From contig NZ_SCVH01000075.1 in the NCBI RefSeq assembly GCF_004296935.1, positions 62,001 through 126,000 of the forward strand: a stretch of 64,000 nucleotides of DNA, written 5' to 3'. This DNA is from Reyranella sp. (lineage in GTDB: Bacteria > Pseudomonadota > Alphaproteobacteria > Reyranellales > Reyranellaceae). Made by a program: the position numbers and the translations under genes. Below the pieces are notes generated by a model. That model saw only the letters and a list, made by a program, of their open reading frames with translations, ran no database searches and was not told where the DNA came from. Positions within the stretch are counted from its first letter, which is position 1; every line of letters begins with the position of its first letter. Below are positions 26,329-33,383 of this stretch, one piece after another.

Positions 26329-27995
26329 GTACGTCTACCGCCGTTGTTGAGCAGCGTTTGGCCGCAACTCGCGAGTTTGCCCATACGATGATCGTTGTCG
26401 ACGACGAAGCGTGGAAAATTGCTCCGCCTGATCGAGTTCCTCGGGCGGGTTTGCGTACTCCTCGGCGAGGGAGTGCGATTGTCACCGAGAGCACTCAGCA
26501 AGAGATGTTCGCGATTCGACATGCTTTAGATACTGAAGTTCTCGTCAATGCTGCAATGGATCTCGGATTGATATGCTCTGTTGTTCGGCCGCCAAAAGGA
26601 AAGAGCATCAAAGCAAAGGTTGGATCAGCGGCGACGCGCGCCGACATTGTCTGTCTCGATTGGGAACTGCATGGCGACGGTGGAGAGTCGGCAACACAGA
26701 TCATTGCAGAGATTCTGCGATCAGATGAGAAGAGAAGCGGTCGGCTTCGTCTCATTGCGATTTATACAGGTGATATGAATAACAATCAGATTTTGGATAA
26801 GGTCTTCAATGCTTTGCCAAAGTCTTATCGTGATCGCCATGATCTCACGAAAAGCAACGTATGCATCGAAAGCAATCATGGTCTTAGGATCGTGTGTCTA
26901 TTCAAGGCCCATGGGGTTCAACTCACGGACTCTCGGCAGGAACGGCAGGTGAAGGAGAGAGATCTTCCGGATCGCTTACAGAGAGAATTTGCACTGCTGG
27001 CCGGGGGGCTGTTGTCGAACGTCGCCTTGGCGACTATCGCATCAATAAGGGATTCGACGCACCACGTCCTCGCCAAGATGACAAAGGCAGTCGATGCACC
27101 ATACTTCCACCATCGTTCTATATTGCCGATGGTCAGTGACGCCGAAGAGTACAGCGTCGATGTTGTTTTAAGTGATCTCAAGAGTGAGATCGACAAGCAT
27201 GGCGTGGCGCAAAGATACGCTGGCCCAGAGGCGATAGCGGCGCGGATACGTGAAATGGCGCAAGGAGCAACGACCTTCCGCCTTCATTACAATTCAGGTG
27301 GGAAGGCGAAAGATTTCGACGTTAGCGTGGACGATACAATAAGATTAATTACGGACGGTAACATTGCCACGCATGCCAAGATCGTGGGCGGTACTAAGCC
27401 CAGCATTAAGGCATTTGAACGTGGCATGTGTTCGCTCTTTACCACTGACGCCAAGGCTGCACAGGTTGTTATGCGCCAATTTGCAGCGTTGACTGGAGTG
27501 CGGGCCCACCCGGGGAGTCATCTTTATAGGAGCGGTAAGCAACTTCCTCAGCTCGGTTTAGGGACTGTCCTGCGGGATGAGAAGGATCGATATCTACTTT
27601 GCCTTCAGGCCTCATGTGATGCAGTTCGCGTTAGGAGGAAGAGAGCGGGATTTCTCTTTGTTCCACTGGCTCGAGATGACGAAATCGCCGAACATTTTGT
27701 GCCCGTATTGATGCACGATAGAAAGGTCGAATTCATTGGCCTATCCACGCCTGGAACAGCCTACGCCGAATTGTTTTCGATCCCCTTTGATCCCAATGAA
27801 ACAAGCCAAACGGTAGTGGCTAGGAAACTGAAGCGGCGAAGAGGCTTATTTTTTGTTGCTGCAAACAATAAAGCATATCGCTGGATAGCAGACTTGAAGC
27901 AAAGACGCGCACTCCGCACGGCCCAACGACTGGGCCAAAGTATGGGACGCATGGGTTTCGATGAATTCGAACCGTTCCGACCACGCGACGATTAA
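26325..27995 (+). CDS. Response-regulator-like protein with large uncharacterised C-terminal region (putative effector)
   Basis: A 556-residue protein whose first 190 residues look like a receiver (REC) fold: the acidic pair D26-D27 in TMIVVDDEAW, a phosphoacceptor candidate D112 in DIVCLDWELHGDGG, and T148 in AIYTGD. An insertion between the first and third strands makes the domain larger than a classic receiver. I could not place the conserved lysine. The remaining about 360 residues (FRLHYNSGGKAKDFDVSVDD, SHLYRSGKQLPQLGLGTVLR, DDEIAEHFVPVLM) match no domain I know. The ATG overlaps the stop of the dual-GHKL gene (ATGA), so the two are probably made in fixed ratio. I infer that it is the output partner of that protein. 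Confidence 0.7.
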   Translation: MSTSTAVVEQRLAATREFAHTMIVVDDEAWKIAPPDRVPRAGLRTPRRGSAIVTESTQQEMFAIRHALDTEVLVNAAMDLGLICSVVRPPKGKSIKAKVGSAATRADIVCLDWELHGDGGESATQIIAEILRSDEKRSGRLRLIAIYTGDMNNNQILDKVFNALPKSYRDRHDLTKSNVCIESNHGLRIVCLFKAHGVQLTDSRQERQVKERDLPDRLQREFALLAGGLLSNVALATIASIRDSTHHVLAKMTKAVDAPYFHHRSILPMVSDAEEYSVDVVLSDLKSEIDKHGVAQRYAGPEAIAARIREMAQGATTFRLHYNSGGKAKDFDVSVDDTIRLITDGNIATHAKIVGGTKPSIKAFERGMCSLFTTDAKAAQVVMRQFAALTGVRAHPGSHLYRSGKQLPQLGLGTVLRDEKDRYLLCLQASCDAVRVRRKRAGFLFVPLARDDEIAEHFVPVLMHDRKVEFIGLSTPGTAYAELFSIPFDPNETSQTVVARKLKRRRGLFFVAANNKAYRWIADLKQRRALRTAQRLGQSMGRMGFDEFEPFRPRDD

Positions 27996-28023
27996 AGTTC
28001 GCCTTCATACTTATTCCAAATCG

Positions 28024-28431
28024 ATGCGCAGCAGTGAATCACGCTCGCGGAATATGCAAGCGGTCCGCGGCAAGAATACGAAGCCAGAACTAGTAGTACG
28101 AAAGGCGGCGCACAGCTTGGGGCTGCGATTTCGCCTTCATCGAAGTGATCTCCTAGGTCGGCCAGACCTCACCTTTCCGAAATGGCAGACAGTATTGTTC
28201 GTCAATGGGTGCTTCTGGCATCAGCATGCTAATTGTGCTCGCTCTAAACTGCCGAAGGGCAACAAGGAATTCTGGAGCACTAAGCTTACCCGAAACGTTG
28301 AGCGAGATCGTCGTAACTACAGGCTGCTAGAGGAACAGGGCTGGCGCGTCGTTGTCATATGGGAATGCGACCTCCATCGCTCTGGCGCTATTGGATTATT
28401 AGAGAAGCACTTCATACGCAGTAGCATTTAG
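28024..28431 (+). CDS. vsr: Very short patch repair (Vsr) endonuclease
   Basis: A 135-residue Vsr nuclease, which nicks DNA at T:G mismatches made by deamination of 5-methylcytosine. RNMQAVRGKNTKPELVVRK is the family's N-terminal block, GRPDLTF holds the metal-binding aspartate, and FVNGCFWHQHANC holds the intercalating aromatic pair and catalytic histidine (with Asn where E. coli Vsr has His64). RNVERDRRNYRLLEEQGWRV and IWEC close the fold. The ATG at 28024 gives the normal Vsr length. An upstream ATG at 27961 overlaps the previous gene by 35 bases and adds 21 residues. Vsr genes usually accompany a C5 methylase, as here. Confidence 0.9.
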   Translation: MRSSESRSRNMQAVRGKNTKPELVVRKAAHSLGLRFRLHRSDLLGRPDLTFPKWQTVLFVNGCFWHQHANCARSKLPKGNKEFWSTKLTRNVERDRRNYRLLEEQGWRVVVIWECDLHRSGAIGLLEKHFIRSSI

Positions 28432-28437
28432 GCCGAT

Positions 28438-28758
28438 ATGTCGAACCCGAATGACAGAACACTAGAAGCGATGCTGACTCGCGAAGTCGATCGACATGCT
28501 CGCTTGTGGACGCTTCGCTTTCTCGATCGAAGTACTGGTGCATTAAACGATCGGATTCTCCTCGATCTTCTCGCTTCTACGGGCCATCAACTAACTATTG
28601 GTCACTTGCGCGAACTCCTCGAAGGGCTTTCGAACGGCGGTTTCGTGACGATTGAACACTTGGAAGACATCAGAGTTGTTTTTTTGACGCAGGAAGGTTC
28701 CGAATTGGCGAAGGGGCGCCGGGCTCGCGACGATGTTGCGCGGCCGCCTCCTCCATAG
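28438..28758 (+). CDS. Small winged-helix-like protein resembling a Mu-like phage protein
   Basis: A 106-residue protein starting six bases after the Vsr stop. RTLEAMLTREVDRHARLWTL is followed by a winged-helix pattern: DRILLDLLASTGHQLTIGHL, RELLEGLSNGGFVTIEHLED, and VVFLTQEGSELAKGRRARDDV. The ending with a GR-x-V-x-RP tail resembles, from memory, the VpaChn25_0724 family found in Mu-like prophages. It could be a DNA-binding control protein for the island, or a phage remnant carried along. The likeness needs a profile search. Confidence 0.6.
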   Translation: MSNPNDRTLEAMLTREVDRHARLWTLRFLDRSTGALNDRILLDLLASTGHQLTIGHLRELLEGLSNGGFVTIEHLEDIRVVFLTQEGSELAKGRRARDDVARPPPP

Positions 28759-28927
28759 GGAGGAATCGACTTGATCGAGGTATCTTGCGTGGGGCGGGAA
28801 GGTACAGACTAACAACTCGGCAGGTATGCAGTCCTGAACTTGCAAGTTTCGCAGGTTTCATCCTATATTTCCTATAGCTTGGTGGCCGCCGCGCCGGCTT
28901 TTTCATGTCCAAGCCCCGGGTCCCTCC

Positions 28928-29027
28928 ATGCCCTCCGACCTCGCCCTCCTGTAAGCGCTGCTGGCAGCCTGCGTCGCCACCCTCCCCGTGCGAGCACTGC
29001 CAGCAGCCCCTCCGTCCCGGCATTCCC
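28928..29027 (+). pseudogene. Signal-peptide stub 1, interrupted by a stop codon
   Basis: The reading MPSDLALL*ALLAACV continues as ATLPVRALPAAPPSR. It matches the stub at 29481 position by position (MPLQLALLRALLAACA, AALLVQELPALAPPAR) except for TAA where the other has CGG. The mature part is missing, so this is the decayed leader of a small secreted protein. Confidence 0.5.
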
Positions 29028-29480
29028 GTCATGCATAGGAAAAGTTGCAGGTTCCGCAGGAAATGATAGGGTAAATCCGCTAGCCTGAAACCAGTTCGCC
29101 CCGCCGCTCCATCCACCCAGGAGGCCGGGCTTCATCGGCTAGGGCAGGTCCTGACCTGCCGCTCACAACCACAGAGGCCGCCGCGCCAACGGCTGAAAGC
29201 GCGGCATCGAACGAGGGACACACAAGCTCCCCGCTGGCCCGATCGATCCCGGCCGACCGCTGTCGATGACAGCATTGCAGGCAATGTCCTGCGCCAACGA
29301 CAAGGCCTCCGCCAGAGAAGGGCGGCTGAACGCACCCAGGGGCCAGGTGTGTGACAGAGGTCGGGAGACAAAAGCGTAACGTCTTGGTGTCTCCCGGGAA
29401 GCGGCCGGAAAGCCTGCTGGTGGTGGCTTTGCGGCGCGTCGCGGACACGTCTTCCCCCTGGGGACTTTCAAGGAGATTTC

Positions 29481-29600
29481 ATGCCTCTCCAACTCGCTCT
29501 CCTGCGGGCGCTTCTGGCCGCCTGCGCGGCCGCGCTGCTCGTGCAGGAGCTGCCGGCACTCGCCCCACCGGCCCGCGCCCAGTCTTCGAATAGCGAACAG
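29481..29600 (+). pseudogene. Signal-peptide stub 2
   Basis: A good ribosome site (AAGGAGA) precedes the ATG, and the first 34 residues are a clear export signal (LALLRALLAACAAALLV, ending PARAQ). The frame stays open for hundreds of codons, but it runs into repeat copy F and then out of frame through the cyclase gene, with no domain-like content. The original mature protein appears to be lost. It is related to the stub 550 bases upstream. Confidence 0.5.
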
Positions 29601-29728
29601 CTCCGCGATTCGGAGCCATGTCGCCGGCGTCCGCGGCGCTGTGCCGGCCGTTTGGCGCAAGCCGTTCCAGTCCTTGGGAAATCCGGCGCGCCGGGCACAC
29701 GCACCGGCACAGCTGGCCACCTGGTTGT

Positions 29729-29833
29729 GGCACACTTCGTGTGCCGGTGTTCGTTGCAGCAGCCTTCGACGCTCTCGGACTTTGCTACGCAAAGTCCTGT
29801 CGCTCACGGGCCTTCACTCAAGCGTGAAGGCCC
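29729..29833 (-). repeat. Modular palindromic repeat, copy F (short type, opposite orientation)
   Basis: Read on the minus strand: a first hairpin at 29833-29808 (GGGCCTTCAC/GTGAAGGCCC), linker GTGAGCGACA, second hairpin 29797-29777 (GGACTTTGC/GCAAAGTCC, loop GTA), right end GAGAGCGTCGA. Compared with copies B and C2, the A-T pair in the stem is flipped to T-A with pairing kept. An extra hairpin (GGCACAC/GTGTGCC) follows at 29729-29745. Confidence 0.8.
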
Positions 29834-29868
29834 TCATCCGCGCGGCCCGGTGCTACTGTACCAAGGTC

Positions 29869-31614
29869 ATGCGCCGCACCTGGTCCTGGACCTTCGACCT
29901 GCCGCCGGACCAGCTCTGGCCGGTGCTGGCCGACACCAGCCGGTTCAACGAGGCGATGGGGCTGCCGCCCTATGCGCTGGAGGAGACGCCGCAGCCCAAC
30001 GGCACGGTGCTGCGCCGCGGCAAGGGCAAGGCCGCGGGCTTCACCCTCGAATGGGAGGAGAAGCCCTACGAGTGGATCCATGGCCGCCACTTCCGCCAGG
30101 CCCGCGTCTTCACCAAGGGGCCGTTCCGCCGCTTCGGGCCGGTGTTCGATCTCGAGCCGGATGGTGCGGGCGGGTCGCGCGTCAGCTACGCCCTCGAATG
30201 GGAGCCTTTGACCCTGATGGGCCGGCTGTTCGGCAAGCGCCTGGCCGAGCAGGCGGGCGCCGCCGTCGGCAAGCGCATCCTGGAGGCGGTGGCCTTCGCC
30301 AAGGGCGAGCGCCCGACCTTCTTCGAGCTGCCGGCGCCGGAGCTGCCCGAGGGGGCCCGCGAGCGGGCCGGCGCGCTGGCGGGCGAGGTCGATCGCAGCC
30401 CCTACGGCAATGGCCTGGGCGCCCGCCTCGCCGATCTGGTGCTGACCGGCATGGCGTCCGATCTGGCGCCGCTCAAGCCCAAGAAGCTGGCGCGCGATCT
30501 CGGTGTGCCGCAGCGCGCCGCCGTCGAAGCCTGCCTCGCCTCCGTCCGGGCGGGGCTCTTGACCATGAAATGGGACCTGCTCTGCACCAACTGCCGCGGC
30601 GCCAAGGCGAGTGCCGCGTCGCTCGCCGAGCTGCCGCGCGGCGCCCATTGCCCCTCGTGCAACATCGACTACGACCGCGACTTCGAGAAGAACGTCGAGC
30701 TCTCGTTTGCGCCGGCACCTCAGGTGCGGCCGATCCTGGCCGGCGGCTTTTGCCTCTCCGGCCCGATGGCGACGCCGCATGTGGCGGTGCAGTTGCTGCT
30801 TCAGGCGGGGGAGCGGCGGAGCGTGGATGTGGATCTGCCGGCCGGCAGCTATCGCGTCCGCACGCTCCATCCCGGCGCCTTCGTGGACGTGGAGCATAAA
30901 GGCGGCGTCTTCCCCGGCGCGCGCATCACGGCGTCGGGCGTCGAGAGCGTGGGCGGACAGGAGTTCGTGAACGATGCCGGCTTCGAGCTGGCGGCGCTCA
31001 TAGAAGACCGGACCTGGACGCGCGAGGCCTTGACCGCGCCGGAGGTGATCTCGCTACAAGTGTTCCGCGATCTCTTTGCCGCCGCGACCCTGCGGCCGGG
31101 CGACGAGGCGGGGGTGAGCCAGGTGGCGCTGCTCTTCTCCGACCTGCAGGGTTCTACCGCGCTCTACGAGCGGGTGGGCGATGCCCAGGCCTACAACATG
31201 GTGCGCGACCACTTCGCCCTGCTGGCCGGCATCGTGCGCGACCACGATGGCGCGGTGGTGAAAACCATCGGCGACGCCGTCATGGCCTCGTTCGCCGATC
31301 CCGCCCACGCGGTCCGGGCGGCGCTCGCCATGCAGACCCGGATCGCCGACCACGATCTTGTGCTGAAGCTCGGCGTCCATGCCGGCCCCAGCGTGGTCGT
31401 GACGCTCAACGACCGCCTCGACTATTTCGGCTCCACCGTGAACATGGCCGCCCGCCTGCAGGGCCAGAGCGCCGGCGGCGACATCGTGCTCTCCCGCGCC
31501 GTGGCCGACGACCCGGCGGTCCAGTCCGTCCTGGCCGGCCTGCCCAGGCGAGACGAGTCCGTGGAACTAAAAGGCTTCGACCGCCCCGTCAGCTTCGTGC
31601 GGCTTCGGCCTTAA
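29869..31614 (+). CDS. Class III adenylate/guanylate cyclase with SRPBCC and zinc-ribbon regions
   Basis: A 581-residue cytoplasmic protein. Residues 1-140 look like an SRPBCC (START-like) ligand-binding fold (WTFDLPPDQLWPVLADTSRF). Next is a DUF5939-like middle region with a likely zinc ribbon: Cys239/Cys242 (CTNC) and Cys261/Cys264 (CPSC). Residues about 415-581 form a class III cyclase homology domain: metal ligands D425 (FSDLQGST) and D469 (KTIGDAV), and N525/R529 (NMAARL). It would make cAMP or cGMP as a dimer. The ATG at 29869 (MRRTWSWTF) begins the SRPBCC fold; a longer start would translate repeat copy F. Its TAA overlaps the opposing esterase stop by four bases. Confidence 0.87.
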   Translation: MRRTWSWTFDLPPDQLWPVLADTSRFNEAMGLPPYALEETPQPNGTVLRRGKGKAAGFTLEWEEKPYEWIHGRHFRQARVFTKGPFRRFGPVFDLEPDGAGGSRVSYALEWEPLTLMGRLFGKRLAEQAGAAVGKRILEAVAFAKGERPTFFELPAPELPEGARERAGALAGEVDRSPYGNGLGARLADLVLTGMASDLAPLKPKKLARDLGVPQRAAVEACLASVRAGLLTMKWDLLCTNCRGAKASAASLAELPRGAHCPSCNIDYDRDFEKNVELSFAPAPQVRPILAGGFCLSGPMATPHVAVQLLLQAGERRSVDVDLPAGSYRVRTLHPGAFVDVEHKGGVFPGARITASGVESVGGQEFVNDAGFELAALIEDRTWTREALTAPEVISLQVFRDLFAAATLRPGDEAGVSQVALLFSDLQGSTALYERVGDAQAYNMVRDHFALLAGIVRDHDGAVVKTIGDAVMASFADPAHAVRAALAMQTRIADHDLVLKLGVHAGPSVVVTLNDRLDYFGSTVNMAARLQGQSAGGDIVLSRAVADDPAVQSVLAGLPRRDESVELKGFDRPVSFVRLRP

Positions 31615-32561
31615 GTTCCGAAGAACGCCGCCATCACGGCGGCCGCCTCATCGTTCGCCTTGAGCCCCTGGCTCAGGAATCGCGTCAGCGAGAAGAAGCC
31701 GTGGATGGTGCCGGGATAATTCACATAGGTCGTCTTGATGCCGGCATCGATGAGCTTGTCGGCATAGGCCCGGCCCTCGTCGCGCAACGGATCGTAGCCG
31801 GCCGTCAGCACGAACGCCGGCGGCAGGCCGGTGAAGTCCTTGGCCAGCAGCGGCGACAGCCTGAGGTCGGTGAGGTCGGTGTCCTCGTCCGGTACATAGG
31901 CCTCCCAGAACCACGTCATCAGCGCCCCGGAGAGGAAATAGCCCTCGGCGAATTCCTTGCGCGAGGCGCTCTCCTTGCTGGAGTCCGTGGCGGGATAGAT
32001 CAGCATCTGGAACGCCGGCCCGACTTCACCGGCATCGCGGCAAAGCTGGCACACGACGGCGGCCATCGCGCCGCCCGCCGAGTCGCCGCCCACCGCGATG
32101 CGGGCTGCATCGACGCCGAACGACTCGGCGTTGTCCCGGATATGCCGGAACGCCGCCACGCCATCGTCGATCGGCGCCGGGAACGGATGCTCGGGCGCCA
32201 GGCGATAGTCGATCGAGATCACCTGGCAGCGGCTCTTGTTGGCCAACCGACGACAGGTCGAATCATGCGTTTCGATATTGCCGATCACGAACCCGCCGCC
32301 GTGATAGTAGATCAGGGTCGGCAGCAGCCCGGCCGCCACGCCCATCGGGCGATAGCGCCTAAAACGGATCTCGCTCGCCGGGCCGGCAAAGCCGCCGTCG
32401 GCTACTTCCGCCACCTGTGGCGGATCGGCCTCGCCATCCTCCGACATCTTGTCGACCGCCTTGCGGCCAACGACGTGCGGCAGCGTTTCCAGCTTGGGCC
32501 GGCCGCCCTTGGTGGCCATCTCCATCAGGTCGAGCAGGTTGCGGGTCTCGGGCAGCAGCAT
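31611..32561 (-). CDS. Alpha/beta hydrolase, hormone-sensitive-lipase family esterase
   Basis: A 316-residue HSL-type carboxylesterase. The oxyanion-hole motif HGGG is at 87-90, the nucleophile Ser161 lies in GGDSAGG, and the acid and base are in YDPLRDEG and TIHGFF. The RLAPEHPFPAPIDD block is typical of the family. It cleaves short-chain esters in general. It is the last gene of a minus-strand set that follows a Bug receptor and a hydrolase-like protein, and lies 15 bases after the latter. Confidence 0.9.
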   Translation of the reverse strand: MLLPETRNLLDLMEMATKGGRPKLETLPHVVGRKAVDKMSEDGEADPPQVAEVADGGFAGPASEIRFRRYRPMGVAAGLLPTLIYYHGGGFVIGNIETHDSTCRRLANKSRCQVISIDYRLAPEHPFPAPIDDGVAAFRHIRDNAESFGVDAARIAVGGDSAGGAMAAVVCQLCRDAGEVGPAFQMLIYPATDSSKESASRKEFAEGYFLSGALMTWFWEAYVPDEDTDLTDLRLSPLLAKDFTGLPPAFVLTAGYDPLRDEGRAYADKLIDAGIKTTYVNYPGTIHGFFSLTRFLSQGLKANDEAAAVMAAFFGT

Positions 32562-32576
32562 CTCTTGTCCTCTCGC

Positions 32577-33380
32577 TCAGGTCAGGAAGGCGCGGGCGTG
32601 GGCGGCGATATCTGTAGCGCGCTCCCACGTCATGCAGAAGCGCCCGCCGGGAATCGTTTCGATCCGGGCCGCGGGGCAGGCGGCCTGCATCAAGGGGCGG
32701 TGCCTGCCGTAGATGAAGTTCTCGCCATAGAGCATCAGGACCGGGCATTTCACGGCCCTCAGTCCCGCGAGCGGATCGAATTTGGCCAGCGCCTGCATCG
32801 CCTGCCAGCGGTCGCGGCCGATTTCCAGCTGGGCGGTGTTGATGCGGTCCATCCAGGATTGTGTGGGCCGCATCGGCGCATGCTCGGGATCGTTCTTCAG
32901 CAGGAACTCGATGGTCCTGGGCAGCGGAAAGCCGGTGGGGTCGGCGGGCCGCACCTTGGCGATATCGGCGATGTCGTTCTTGGCGTTCGCCGCGTCCGTG
33001 AAGTAGGGCGTGTTGATCGCCACCACCTTCCTGATGCGGTCGGGCCAGCCTTTGGCCAGCGCGATCGAGACGGCGGCACCCACGGCCTCGCCCAGGGCAA
33101 AAGCGGTGGTAACGCCGAGGTCGTTCATGGTGTCCACCACGGCGCGGGCGTAGTCCTCGATGGTGGGCTGCCAGTCGATGTGGTCGGAGTTGCCGTGGCT
33201 CGGATAGTCGATGGCGATGGCCCTGAAATTGGGCGCGAGCGCCTGCAAGAGTTCGACCATCACCGCCGAGCTCTGCTGGTTGATGTGGCTCACCATCACG
33301 ACAGGACCGCTGCCGCAGGCCCGCCAGTGAATATGCCCGGCGAAGGTCTTCGCCAGGCCGCGTTCGATCGGAAAGGCCAC
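32577..33380 (-). CDS. Alpha/beta-hydrolase-fold protein lacking the catalytic triad
   Basis: A 267-residue protein with a clear alpha/beta-hydrolase frame (AIDYPSHGNSD, PVLMLYGEN, a late amphipathic helix AAHARAFL). The nucleophile elbow reads G97-E-A-V-G101, so Ala99 stands where Ser, Cys or Asp should be. The usual terminal histidine is replaced by Arg247 (IPGGRFCM). It cannot be a normal hydrolase and may be a binding protein or a divergent enzyme. Its start is three bases from the Bug gene's stop, which suggests a linked role. Confidence 0.8.
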   Translation of the reverse strand: MAFPIERGLAKTFAGHIHWRACGSGPVVMVSHINQQSSAVMVELLQALAPNFRAIAIDYPSHGNSDHIDWQPTIEDYARAVVDTMNDLGVTTAFALGEAVGAAVSIALAKGWPDRIRKVVAINTPYFTDAANAKNDIADIAKVRPADPTGFPLPRTIEFLLKNDPEHAPMRPTQSWMDRINTAQLEIGRDRWQAMQALAKFDPLAGLRAVKCPVLMLYGENFIYGRHRPLMQAACPAARIETIPGGRFCMTWERATDIAAHARAFLT

Positions 33381-33383
33381 GCG

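Larger units (their letters stand above)
28759..29868. other. Decayed 1.1-kb segment between the defence island and the cyclase gene
   Basis: No intact gene is convincing here. The segment holds two related signal-peptide stubs (28928 and 29481), a perfect hairpin near 29142-29160 (GGCAGGT/ACCTGCC), a degenerate palindrome at 29273-29289 (CATTGC/GCAATG, minus-strand likeness to the repeat family) and repeat copy F. Long open frames through it, including one running antisense-free into the cyclase, follow from high GC and lack gene-like sequence. It looks like an old insertion boundary. Confidence 0.5.

Noticed and set aside
18117..29833. CRISPR array
   Set aside because: The repeated units are palindromic, few, unevenly spaced and lie between unrelated genes. 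There are no regular spacers and no cas genes.
29481..30899. A 472-codon + strand frame starting with a good signal peptide
   Set aside because: Only the first 34 codons look coding. The rest runs through a repeat and then out of frame over the cyclase gene, so I kept only the stub.
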